Assembly: GCA_023391005.1 (NCBI GenBank)
Contig: JAEWBS010000138.1
Coordinates: 1-9,839 of the forward strand
DNA length: 9,839 bases
Source of the DNA: Bacillota bacterium
Lineage (GTDB): Bacteria; Bacillota; Clostridia; Oscillospirales; Ruminococcaceae
Reading direction: 5' to 3'
The translations under genes were made by a program, and so were the position numbers. The notes below the pieces were generated by a model. That model saw nothing but the letters and a program-made list of their open reading frames with translations. It did not search any database and was not told the origin of the DNA. Numbering within the stretch: position 1 is the first letter of the stretch; each line of letters starts with the position of its first letter. Shown here piece after piece: positions 1 through 5,740 of the stretch.

Positions 1-60
1 TCGGACGGCTGCGCTGATCGCAGCGGGCGGCATGGATGCCCGCTGCGGCTCCGCCGTCCC
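1..60. repeat. Palindromic repeat element, copy 1
   Basis: First copy of a ~60-bp element that recurs at 676-735 with 57 of 60 bases the same. It folds into outer arms 3-9/53-59 (GGACGGC with GCCGTCC) and inner arms 19-28/38-47 (CGCAGCGGGC with GCCCGCTGCG), both perfect. A competing small hairpin pairs 8-13 with 19-24. The left end touches the window edge, so the element may extend further. It looks like a REP- or MITE-like interspersed repeat; no transposase is present. Confidence 0.75.
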
Positions 61-87
61 TACTTTTTCTGCCGCCAGAAAAAGTAG
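60..87. repeat. 12-bp perfect inverted repeat, 4-nt loop
   Basis: CTACTTTTTCTG (60-71) and CAGAAAAAGTAG (76-87) are exact reverse complements around the loop CCGC. Neither side has the T-run placement of a standard terminator at the end of a gene. It directly follows repeat copy 1 and is the second of four hairpins in a row. From memory, similar motifs are scattered in Oscillospiraceae genomes; that is recollection, not shown here. Confidence 0.7.
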
Positions 88-99
88 GCAAAAAGACCG

Positions 100-137
100 C
101 CCAAGGGGAGAACCTTGTCTCAGGTTCCCCCCTTGGG
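100..137. repeat. 15-bp inverted repeat
   Basis: CCCAAGGGGAGAACC (100-114) pairs with GGTTCCCCCCTTGGG (123-137), 14 of 15 positions, around an 8-nt loop. The right arm can instead join a second hairpin (TTGGGA 133-138 with TCCCAA 147-152), so two structures compete for the same bases. Confidence 0.65.
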
Positions 138-155
138 AATCCCCTCTCCCAACGA

Positions 156-189
156 CTAAAGAGAGGGCGCTCACCGCCCCTCTCTTTAG
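156..189. repeat. 14-15 bp inverted repeat
   Basis: CTAAAGAGAGGGCG (156-169) pairs with CGCCCCTCTCTTTAG (175-189), with one extra C bulged in the right arm. This is the last of four successive hairpins running from position 1 to 189. Confidence 0.65.
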
Positions 190-284
190 AATCTCTCCCC
201 GGATTAGAGGCCGAAGGTTGATCTGCTGCGGCGGCAACGAGCTTTAAGTTAGCTGTTGCTGTGGTTTTGCGCTCTCGGTAGGGC

Positions 285-354
285 GGCGCTTGATTCGCGC
301 CATACGGCGCGCCGCCGCTACACGGCAGGGGCCCGCAGGGCCCAATCAAGCGCC
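285..354. repeat. 11-bp inverted repeat flanking nested GC-rich palindromes
   Basis: GGCGCTTGATT (285-295) and AATCAAGCGCC (344-354) are exact reverse complements 48 nt apart. Between them lie further self-complementary pieces, including a GGCGCGCC core and two GGGCCC sites. The whole unit could fold as a long branched hairpin. No gene is associated. Confidence 0.55.
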
Positions 355-402
355 TCGACCTGTGGCTTTTTTGCGGCAACCCTAGGTATGTGAGGCTTGG
401 CT

Positions 403-418
403 TACAAACGTTGAGATT
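403..418 (+). repeat. Short direct repeat, copy 1
   Basis: TACAAACGTTGAGATT recurs at 799-814 with one difference (T for the second G). Looser similarity continues downstream of both: each is followed within about 20 nt by a TTGCC..TAGTG-like stretch. Together with the palindromic element copies it suggests that two related units lie in this region. Confidence 0.5.
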
Positions 419-460
419 AAAAGGCGGTTTGCCTAGTGTGCTATATAAAGCCACTCCAGC

Positions 461-487
461 ACGGCGGCGCGATGGAAGCGCCGCCGT
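461..487. repeat. 10-bp perfect GC-rich inverted repeat
   Basis: ACGGCGGCGC (461-470) and GCGCCGCCGT (478-487) are exact reverse complements around the loop GATGGAA. No T-run follows, so it is not a normal intrinsic terminator. Confidence 0.65.
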
Positions 488-514
488 ACTCCCTAGAGGC
501 CGCACAGCTTAATT

Positions 515-551
515 GGCGCGCATAATCACATAACAAGTCTGGATGCGCGCC
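515..551. repeat. 9-bp perfect inverted repeat
   Basis: GGCGCGCAT (515-523) and ATGCGCGCC (543-551) match exactly across a 19-nt AT-richer loop. It abuts the next palindrome at 556-579. Confidence 0.55.
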
Positions 552-555
552 CACT

Positions 556-579
556 GACGTTAAATGGGACGGTAACGTC
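556..579. repeat. 7-bp inverted repeat
   Basis: GACGTTA (556-562) and TAACGTC (573-579) pair around a 10-nt spacer. Flanking CCAC (551-554) and GTGG can extend the stem across small bulges. An operator-like dyad is also possible, but no adjacent gene supports that. Confidence 0.45.
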
Positions 580-647
580 CTCACGTGGGACATACATTCA
601 CCAAGAACCGTATTTCTTTAAGCCCCCTCAGGGGATTTGGGGGTTCT

Positions 648-677
648 GACCGCTCGCCTATATGGGCGCTCGCGGTC
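648..677. repeat. 6-bp inverted repeat with inner stem
   Basis: GACCGC (648-653) pairs with GCGGTC (672-677), and an inner CGCC/GGCG pairing continues the stem. It runs straight into palindromic element copy 2. Confidence 0.45.
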
Positions 678-735
678 GAACGGCTGCGCTGATCGCAGCG
701 GGCGGCATGAATGCCCGCTGCGGCTCCGCCGTTCC
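676..735. repeat. Palindromic repeat element, copy 2
   Basis: Second copy of the element at 1-60, at a fixed offset of 675. The three differences are 679 (A for G), 710 (A for G) and 733 (T for C). Bases 679 and 733 face each other in the outer stem, so G-C has become A-T and pairing is kept (arms 678-684/728-734). Base 710 lies in the apical loop. This pattern suggests that the fold, not only the sequence, has been preserved. Confidence 0.75.
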
Positions 736-750
736 CCCTCGGTCCCCTGC

Positions 751-776
751 GGGGGACAGGGGGTTGGGGGTGGGGG
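751..776 (+). other. G-quadruplex motif
   Basis: Four runs of five G are separated by ACA, TT and T, so loops are 3, 2 and 1 nt. This meets the usual quadruplex pattern with room to spare. The upstream GTCCCC (742-747) can pair with part of the first G-run (752-757), giving a competing hairpin. It lies about 85 bp upstream of the likely promoter of the XRE gene. Confidence 0.7.
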
Positions 777-798
777 CCGTTCCTGCGCGCCAGCGCGA

Positions 799-814
799 TA
801 CAAACGTTGATATT
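799..814 (+). repeat. Short direct repeat, copy 2
   Basis: TACAAACGTTGATATT matches 403-418 at 15 of 16 positions and marks the right end of the second repeat unit, 64 nt after palindromic element copy 2. In the first unit the equivalent gap is about 340 nt, so the middle parts differ. Confidence 0.5.
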
Positions 815-859
815 TTATGACGATTGCCCTAGTGGTTTTGTCGCTAGCTTAATAATACC

Positions 860-888
860 TTGAAAGGGAAAACAGCGCATGGTACAAT
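860..888 (+). promoter_or_regulatory. Sigma-A type promoter for the XRE gene
   Basis: TTGAAA (860-865), a 17-bp spacer and TACAAT (883-888) form a near-consensus promoter. Transcription would start near 895, leaving a leader of about 105 nt before the XRE start codon. A second TATAAT (934-939) lies closer to the gene, but no good -35 is seen 16-18 bp before it. Confidence 0.6.
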
Positions 889-931
889 AAATGATATATA
901 TGTTTCAATGAACGTTAACGCCGTTTTGTTC

Positions 932-966
932 GTTATAATTAATATAACACGCCTAAATGTTCGTGT
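932..966. promoter_or_regulatory. Operator-like palindromes upstream of the XRE gene
   Basis: GTTATA and TATAAC form a 17-bp palindrome (932-948) that covers the internal TATAAT. ACACG (947-951) and CGTGT (962-966) form a second dyad. XRE repressors commonly bind such short dyads at their own promoter, so autoregulation is a reasonable inference. There is no direct proof. Confidence 0.4.
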
Positions 967-1001
967 CAACGCTTTTTAAAATTATTTATTGAGGTGTTTA
1001 C

Positions 1002-1208
1002 ATGCTGTCTCAACGTATAAAGGAATGTAGAAAATTAAAGAACGCCACCCAAAAGGATGTTGCTCAGTTTCTGGGCATCAGTGAACGCGCTTATCAACAT
1101 TATGAATTGTCCACGCGTGAACCGAATAATGAAACGTTAGTAAAGTTAGCGGACTATTTTGATGTAACAACTGATTATTTACTGGGCCGGTCAGATAATT
1201 GCCATTAG
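1002..1208 (+). CDS. XRE-family HTH transcriptional regulator
   Basis: A 68-residue protein that is almost entirely one Cro/C1-type DNA-binding domain. The helix-turn-helix spans about residues 16-36 (TQKDVAQFLGISERAYQHYE). It is followed by the typical TLVKLADYFDVTTDYLLGR tail of helices 4 and 5. There is no dimerisation or sensor domain, so it is a minimal repressor of the kind seen in prophages, integrative elements and chromosomal small regulators. GAGGTG at 991-996 is a good ribosome site, 5-7 nt before the ATG. The gene and its upstream segment are much more AT-rich than the flanking DNA, which suggests transfer or a remnant of a mobile element. Target genes are unknown; itself and the next gene are candidates. 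Confidence 0.9.
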   Translation: MLSQRIKECRKLKNATQKDVAQFLGISERAYQHYELSTREPNNETLVKLADYFDVTTDYLLGRSDNCH

Positions 1209-1234
1209 TGTACCGCGCCAACAGGAGAAACAGA

Positions 1235-1708
1235 ATGCTCAATAAAAAAAGCAAGCGCCGCCTTGCGCTCGCGGCAATCGCGGTTTTATTCGCGCTGAAT
1301 TTGGCGTTTGGCCCACTAAATGTCGCATGGCACAACCGCCAATTGAAGAAAGCACTCACGGCGGTTGACACACCCACCGTTTCTTTAAAAGCGATTGTGC
1401 CCTTTGCGTGGGACGCGGTCTACACCTTCGAGCCTTATCTTTCAAAGGCCGAAATGGCCGAAATCATCGGTTTTAAAAGCGGCGCGCTACGCGAGACGGT
1501 CAGCGAGGGCATGACGCAGCTGGTCTTCGTCAAGGGCAAATCGGTTGTCGCGAGCGTCTGCGGCTATCCCGACAATCTGGGCTACTCGGTATGGCTTGTC
1601 AACTGGGACGGCGCATCCGCCAAGCTGGCCTTTGCCGACGACGCGGTTTTCTCGGTCGAAAAAGATGACGGTATTGTTCGGTTGCGCCACATCCCGGGGA
1701 ATGCATAG
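1235..1708 (+). CDS. Membrane-anchored hypothetical protein
   Basis: A 157-residue protein of unknown function. Residues 3-9 are basic (KKSKRR) and about 10-28 form a single hydrophobic segment. This predicts an N-terminal anchor or uncleaved signal with the rest outside the membrane. The outer part has a recognisable block WDAVYTFEPYLSKAEMAEIIGF (59-80, quoted only to locate it) and CGYPDNLGYSVW (109-120); its fold is not known to me. The start at 1235 is chosen over an in-frame upstream ATG at 1199 because AGGAGAAA (1223-1230) precedes it and because 1199 would overlap the XRE stop. Only 26 bp separate it from the XRE gene, so co-transcription is likely. Its GC content is clearly higher, so the two genes need not share an origin. 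Confidence 0.75.
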   Translation: MLNKKSKRRLALAAIAVLFALNLAFGPLNVAWHNRQLKKALTAVDTPTVSLKAIVPFAWDAVYTFEPYLSKAEMAEIIGFKSGALRETVSEGMTQLVFVKGKSVVASVCGYPDNLGYSVWLVNWDGASAKLAFADDAVFSVEKDDGIVRLRHIPGNA

Positions 1709-1735
1709 CGCACCTGTGCTTTGACGCATAAAAAT

Positions 1736-1776
1736 AACCGCGCGGGGAGGGATAACAATCCCTCTTCGCGCGGTTT
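1736..1776. terminator. Bidirectional intrinsic terminator
   Basis: AACCGCGCG (1736-1744) pairs with CGCGCGGTT (1767-1775), with an inner GAGGGAT/ATCCCTC stem. Read on the minus strand, the stem is followed by TTATTTTTA, a good T-run for the XpaC-like gene. Read on the plus strand it ends in TTTGCTATT, which is weaker. It sits between two convergent genes and probably serves both. Confidence 0.75.
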
Positions 1777-1787
1777 GCTATTGCGAT

Positions 1788-3014
1788 TTATAAGCCCTTG
1801 GGCATTGTCAAATCGTCATCGGTCAGGCCGTCCTTGGCCAGCATGCTCTCAAGCACGCTGATATCGGACGAAATGTCGAGCACGTCGTTTTCAAACAGCA
1901 AATCAAGCTGGCGCTCAAAGCCCGATACGAGGTGGTCGAGAATATTCTCAATGTCGCGCATCGCGGACTGCAAATTCTCGCCGCGCACGCCCTGCTCCTC
2001 AAACTGCTCATAGGCGGTCAGAATTTTCAGCGTGGTCGGCAGATAGTAGCTCATAAAAGCGCCGATTTTGCGTTCCTTGGCCGGGTCGCGTTCGACCGCG
2101 TCTAAAATCAGCGCGGTGATCTCCTCAATGCGCCGAATCTTTTGGGAGACCGACGGGTTCTCGATACGGTCATTCACCGAGCGAATCTCCGCGAGAATGC
2201 CGCTGCGCGAATTGGGTGCCGCCGAGCCGCCATCGGGCTTGTCCTGCTTGGCTTCCTCCTCGGACAGGGCCGAATCCGCCGAGACGACCAGCAGCTTGCG
2301 GGCGTGGTCGATATAGCCGCCCGGGAACAGCCCCTTGTCGAGATAACGCTGGAGTTCTTTGACGAGCTGCGCATAGGGCATGCCGAGCGTCGCGGCCATG
2401 TCGGGCAGCTTCATAAGCTTGCGCGCGCCAATCACATTGCGAAAACGGATTTTTTTTGCCTCCTGCAAGGCAAAGCTGCGGGGGACCATCAAGAAGGAGC
2501 CGCCCGAGACAACGGTCATGGCCGAAATGCCAAACATCGTCGCGGCGCCCGAAAGCGCGCCCCCGCCAAGCAGATCGCTCAGCGCCAAAAACGAGAACAG
2601 GCTGCCGGTTGCAACCATGCCGATACCCAATACCGACAGCGCTGTATGCCACCACGGCTTGCCGCGCGCGGGCTGCTGCATGGCGGGCTTTTCCTCTGCG
2701 GCGTATCCGGGCACAGGTTGCCGGTCTGCGCGCGGCGGGGCAGTGGGCTGCCGTGGCGCGCCGCCAAGGGGCTGCGCCGGAGGCTGATAGGGCCGGTATT
2801 CGCCGTAGATTTTCCCGTTTTCCCCGCGCTTTGCGTGCCCGGGCGGAATACGCCGCTGCGGCCGCTTCGATTCGTTATAGGTCTTCCAGATCAGGTAGAT
2901 AGCAATCGGCCACAGCCCGATCGAGAACAGCACCACAATGGCGATGATCCGCCCAACCGGCAGATCATCAGGCTTTTTAGGATTCGGTTCAATGGGGGAA
3001 TAATAATTCATCAT
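1788..3014 (-). CDS. XpaC-like membrane protein (5-bromo-4-chloroindolyl phosphate hydrolysis family)
   Basis: A 408-residue protein. Residues 22-44 form a first membrane helix. Residues 50-120 form a Pro/Arg/Gly/Gln-rich flexible linker. Residues 122-177 form two further hydrophobic segments with a glycine-rich turn (DLLGGGALSG). Residues 190-245 look like a small helical, perhaps winged-helix, domain (VIGARKLMKLPDMAATLGM). Residues 272-395 form the helical domain that resembles XpaC, with IRRIEEITALILDAVERDP and MSYYLPTTLKILTAYEQF. The family name comes from an old Bacillus phenotype; its biochemical role is not settled and it is often paired with a TelA-type protein, which is not in this window. 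The ATG at 3012-3014 follows a GAGG site at ordinary spacing; a second ATG comes next in frame. It is monocistronic, with its own promoter and terminator. Confidence 0.8.
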   Translation of the reverse strand: MMNYYSPIEPNPKKPDDLPVGRIIAIVVLFSIGLWPIAIYLIWKTYNESKRPQRRIPPGHAKRGENGKIYGEYRPYQPPAQPLGGAPRQPTAPPRADRQPVPGYAAEEKPAMQQPARGKPWWHTALSVLGIGMVATGSLFSFLALSDLLGGGALSGAATMFGISAMTVVSGGSFLMVPRSFALQEAKKIRFRNVIGARKLMKLPDMAATLGMPYAQLVKELQRYLDKGLFPGGYIDHARKLLVVSADSALSEEEAKQDKPDGGSAAPNSRSGILAEIRSVNDRIENPSVSQKIRRIEEITALILDAVERDPAKERKIGAFMSYYLPTTLKILTAYEQFEEQGVRGENLQSAMRDIENILDHLVSGFERQLDLLFENDVLDISSDISVLESMLAKDGLTDDDLTMPKGL

Positions 3015-3085
3015 GCACCACGCCTCAATGTCAGTTCTAAATTATGCCTGCTCTCGCATACGAATAGTCGATTTAAACTGTTACT

Positions 3086-3113
3086 AGTATAGCATGTTTA
3101 CAAAAATAAACAA
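3086..3113 (-). promoter_or_regulatory. Promoter for the XpaC-like gene
   Basis: On the minus strand TATACT (3086-3091) is preceded at 16 bp by TTGTTT (3108-3113). It is back to back with the yqeG promoter, with the two -35 boxes about 10 bp apart. The -35 match is only moderate. Confidence 0.45.
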
Positions 3114-3123
3114 ACCGCAATAT

Positions 3124-3152
3124 TTGTAATTGCGACAAAAATACCTTATAAT
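3124..3152 (+). promoter_or_regulatory. Promoter of the yqeG operon
   Basis: TTGTAA (3124-3129), a 17-bp spacer and a perfect TATAAT (3147-3152) lie just upstream of the yqeG ribosome site. The leader would be short, about 20 nt. Confidence 0.7.
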
Positions 3153-3177
3153 AAGAGCATCTGCAAGGAGGCGTGAC

Positions 3178-3681
3178 ATGAGCATTTTTTATCCGCACGA
3201 GCGGCACCCGACGATTCTGGATATCTCTCCCAAAACCATCGCCGAAAGCGGCTTTCGCGGCGTGATTCTCGATGTGGACAACACGCTGACCACCCACGAC
3301 AACCCCGTGCCGTCCGACGGTGTTCTGGCCTGGCTGCAAGCGGCGCGCGACGCGGGCTTAAAGCTCATCATTCTCTCGAATAATTCCGCCGCGCGGGTCA
3401 GCCTGTTCGCGGCGCTTTTAGGGCTTGATTTTGAATCCAACGGCAAAAAGCCGCTGCCCACCGGCTACCGGCGGGCGCTTACCCGGCTTGGGCTTTCAAA
3501 TAAAGAGGCGGTCGCCATCGGCGACCAGATTTTTACCGACGTGCTCGGCGCGCGGCTGGCGGGCATCTATTGCATCTTCGTCAACCCGATTGAGCCGGAG
3601 CATACCCGATTTTTCAGATTCAAGCGCTGGCTTGAGCGCCCGATTCTCTCGGGCTTTGAAAGGAGAAGGCAACATCAATAA
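3178..3681 (+). CDS. yqeG: YqeG-family HAD IIIA phosphatase
   Basis: A 167-residue HAD-superfamily hydrolase with all catalytic motifs: DVDNTL (32-37, nucleophile D32 and acid D34), SNN (67-69), K90/K91 and GDQIFTD (115-121). Length and motif spacing fit the YqeG / Gep4 family. The mitochondrial member dephosphorylates phosphatidylglycerophosphate, so a similar lipid role is possible in bacteria; this is inference. The ATG at 3178 is used because AAGGAGG (3165-3171) precedes it by 6 nt; an upstream in-frame ATG at 3130 lies before the -10 box. The 3' end overlaps the next gene by 8 bp, so translation is probably coupled. It is the first gene of a three-gene operon. Confidence 0.92.
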   Translation: MSIFYPHERHPTILDISPKTIAESGFRGVILDVDNTLTTHDNPVPSDGVLAWLQAARDAGLKLIILSNNSAARVSLFAALLGLDFESNGKKPLPTGYRRALTRLGLSNKEAVAIGDQIFTDVLGARLAGIYCIFVNPIEPEHTRFFRFKRWLERPILSGFERRRQHQ

Positions 3682-4567
3682 TCGATTAAAAGCGCGTTTC
3701 GGCCCCGCCGGCAGCGCCGACAGCTTTGCCCAAATGGGCTATAAAAAAACCGAGCAGATGCCCGAATATCTGACCCAAATGGGCTTAAACGCCTTTGAGT
3801 ACCAGTGTGGGCGCGGCGTGCGGGTCAACGCGGCCATGGCCGAAAAATTCGCGCGGCTGGCCCAAGAGGCCGACATCGCCGTTTCGGTGCACGCGCCCTA
3901 TTACATCTCGCTCTCGTCGGTCGAGGAGGAGAAGCGGCGCAAGTCGGTCGACTACATTTTGCAGTCGGCCCGCGCGGTCAAGCTTTTGGGCGGCAGCCGC
4001 ATCGTCGTGCACGCCGGCTCCTGCGCCAAAATCAGCAGGGAAGAAGCGCTAGCACTGGCGTGCGAGGCGATGGGCTGGGCGCTTGAGGCGCTCGACGCCG
4101 AGGGCCTCTCGGACGTGCGCATCTGCCCCGAGGTGATGGGGAAAATCAATCAGCTTGGCACCCTCGAGGAGGTTGTGGCGCTCTGCCAACTGGACGAGCG
4201 CATGTTGCCCTGCGTCGATTTCGGGCACTTAAACGCCCGTACCTTTGGCGGTTTAAAAAGCTTTGAGGATTATCGGCGCGTGTTTGACACGATTGAGAAT
4301 GTGCTGGGCGTTGCGCGGCTAAAAGAGCTTCATGCGCATTTTTCCAAGATTGAATACACCGAAAACGGCGGCGAAAAGCGGCATCTCACCTTTGAGGATA
4401 CCATTTTCGGGCCGGATTTCATGCCGTTGGCCGAGCTGATCGCGCAAAGGGGCTGCCACCCGACCATCATCTGCGAGTCGGCGGGCACGCAGGCCGAGGA
4501 CGCCCAATGGATGCGCGCGCGGTATGAAGAAATACTAAAAAATGCTGACGCAGGGGAGCGATTATAA
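3674..4567 (+). CDS. Endonuclease IV-like TIM-barrel protein
   Basis: A 297-residue protein related to the xylose isomerase-like / AP endonuclease family 2 barrel. Metal-site residues in family order are H73 (VHAPYY), H113 (VVHAGS), E153 (CPEVMG), D182 and H185 (VDFGHL), H220 (ELHAHF), H237 (KRH) and E268 (ICESA). The Asp that normally stands two before the RH histidine appears to be Lys (235), so the third zinc site may be altered. Nuclease activity is therefore uncertain; a sugar-phosphate isomerase-like role is an alternative. The start is unusual. AGGAG (3661-3665) points to ATC at 3674, which is where ATG would be expected. The only other in-frame options are TTG at 3656, with no ribosome site, or an ATG inside the conserved region. 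It overlaps yqeG by 8 bp and ends 1 bp before the next gene. Confidence 0.8.
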   Translation: MNNRLKARFGPAGSADSFAQMGYKKTEQMPEYLTQMGLNAFEYQCGRGVRVNAAMAEKFARLAQEADIAVSVHAPYYISLSSVEEEKRRKSVDYILQSARAVKLLGGSRIVVHAGSCAKISREEALALACEAMGWALEALDAEGLSDVRICPEVMGKINQLGTLEEVVALCQLDERMLPCVDFGHLNARTFGGLKSFEDYRRVFDTIENVLGVARLKELHAHFSKIEYTENGGEKRHLTFEDTIFGPDFMPLAELIAQRGCHPTIICESAGTQAEDAQWMRARYEEILKNADAGERL

Positions 4568-4568
4568 T

Positions 4569-5642
4569 ATGACCGAACAACGCATACAACGGCTCGCCTG
4601 CGCGCTGCCGCCCGAGGTCGACGCGGCGCTGATCGTGTCGGACGTCAACCGCCGGTATTATACCGGCATGGCCTCAAGCGCGGGAACGCTGCTCGTCACG
4701 CGCGGCGGGTCCGAGCTGGTCATCGACTTTCGCTACATCGAAAAGGCTAAGACCGTCGCGCAGGGCTGCAATGTCACGCTGCAACAGTCGCTGTTTAAAC
4801 AGATACGCGCGTTTGCCGAAAGCTACGGCGTCAAAACGCTCGCGGTCGAGACGCAGCACATGACCGTCTCGGAATTCGAAGGCTGGAAAGAGGCGTTGCC
4901 CGGGGTGGCGCTGTGCTCGGGTAAGCTGCTCGATGACCTCATTCTGTCGCACCGCTCGGTCAAGTCGGCCGGGGAGTTGGAGCTGATGCGGCAAGCGCAG
5001 GCCGTCACCGACCGCGGCTTTTCGGAGATTTTAAATTTTATCCGCGTGGGCAGAACCGAGCGCGAAATTGCCAGCGAGCTTGAATATCTGATGCGCAAAT
5101 TCGGCGGTGACGGTCTCGCGTTTGATACGATTGCCGTCTCGGGTCCTAACAGCTCGATGCCGCACGGCGTCCCGACCGAAAAGCCGCTCGCGCCGGGCGA
5201 CTTTCTCACGCTTGACTTCGGCGCGAAAAAAGATGGCTACTGCTCCGATATGACCCGCACCGTGGCGGTCGGCCATGTCGACGACGAACAGAAAAAAGTT
5301 TACGAAACAGTGTTAAAAGCGCAGCAGAAGGCGTTTGAAGTCATAAAAGCCGGGGCAAGCTGTAGAATGGTGGATTTGACCGCGCGCAGCCTGATTGAGG
5401 ACGCGGGCTACAAGGGCTGCTTCGGGCACGCGTTGGGGCATTCGCTCGGGCTGGAGATTCATGAGGAGCCGCGCTTCTCGCCACTTGCCGAAGGCTATGC
5501 GGCGGCAGGCAATGTTTTGAGCGTCGAGCCGGGCATCTACCTCGAGGGGCGCTTCGGCGTGCGCATTGAGGATGTGGTGGCCGTCACTGAGAACGGCTTT
5601 GAGAACCTTGCACACAGCCCTAAACAGCTCATTATTCTATAA
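4569..5642 (+). CDS. M24-family Xaa-Pro peptidase (aminopeptidase P family)
   Basis: A 357-residue cytosolic metallopeptidase that removes residues next to proline. Residues 1-130 form the creatinase-like N-terminal domain and 135-357 the pita-bread catalytic domain. The five metal ligands are all visible: D216 (TLDFG), D227 (SDMTRT), H291 (GHALGHSLGL), E320 (SVEPGIY) and E334 (RIEDVV). H287 and H298 match the accessory histidines. Length fits short Xaa-Pro peptidases such as Bacillus YqhT. The ATG at 4569 follows GGGGAG (4553-4558); an in-frame ATG at 4542 lacks a ribosome site and overlaps the upstream gene. Its position just before efp matches the yqhT-efp order of Bacillus. Confidence 0.92.
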   Translation: MTEQRIQRLACALPPEVDAALIVSDVNRRYYTGMASSAGTLLVTRGGSELVIDFRYIEKAKTVAQGCNVTLQQSLFKQIRAFAESYGVKTLAVETQHMTVSEFEGWKEALPGVALCSGKLLDDLILSHRSVKSAGELELMRQAQAVTDRGFSEILNFIRVGRTEREIASELEYLMRKFGGDGLAFDTIAVSGPNSSMPHGVPTEKPLAPGDFLTLDFGAKKDGYCSDMTRTVAVGHVDDEQKKVYETVLKAQQKAFEVIKAGASCRMVDLTARSLIEDAGYKGCFGHALGHSLGLEIHEEPRFSPLAEGYAAAGNVLSVEPGIYLEGRFGVRIEDVVAVTENGFENLAHSPKQLIIL

Positions 5643-5649
5643 AATTTTT

Positions 5650-5687
5650 AAGAACACCCTTCCGATGCTTGAAAAAAGTGTCTTTTT
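5650..5687 (+). terminator. Possible weak terminator overlapping the efp promoter
   Basis: AAGAACAC (5650-5657) can pair with GTGTCTTT across a ~20-nt loop, with one bulged A, and TTTTT follows. The efp -35 box lies in the loop and the T-run lies in its spacer. The stem is short, so read-through from the yqeG operon into efp is likely. Confidence 0.35.
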
Positions 5688-5697
5688 AGGCTATTAT
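5669..5697 (+). promoter_or_regulatory. Promoter of efp
   Basis: TTGAAA (5669-5674), a 17-bp spacer and TATTAT (5692-5697) form a strong sigma-A type promoter about 45 bp before the efp start. It allows EF-P and the downstream gene to be expressed apart from the yqeG operon. Confidence 0.65.
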
Positions 5698-5740
5698 TAG
5701 TTACATATGCAAGAGAGTTATCTCAAGGAGGAGCAGCTAT

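Larger units (their letters stand above)
1..859. other. Gene-free, hairpin-dense region
   Basis: No reading frame here looks like a protein: the few open frames are short, overlap palindromes and give low-complexity Pro/Arg/Ser-rich translations. The stretch instead contains at least ten inverted repeats with arms of 6 to 15 bp (listed separately), a duplicated ~60-bp palindromic element, a short direct repeat and a G-quadruplex motif. This resembles a cluster of interspersed palindromic repeats between genes. A structured RNA is possible, but no known ncRNA family is recognised. Confidence 0.6.

Noticed and set aside
32..247. Two overlapping open frames of 61-71 codons
   Set aside because: They run through four palindromes, give Pro/Arg/Ser-rich low-complexity translations and have no ribosome site.
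618..803. Minus-strand 61-codon frame rich in Pro
   Set aside because: The composition comes from the G-quadruplex tract and the repeat copy 2 palindrome; no ribosome site or protein signature.
1..859. CRISPR array
   Set aside because: The repeats are unequal palindromes at irregular spacing, with only two copies of any one element.
2142..3092. Long plus-strand open frame of 316 codons
   Set aside because: It is the complement of the XpaC-like gene, open because of high GC; it is His/Arg-rich, has no ribosome site and runs into the divergent promoter region.
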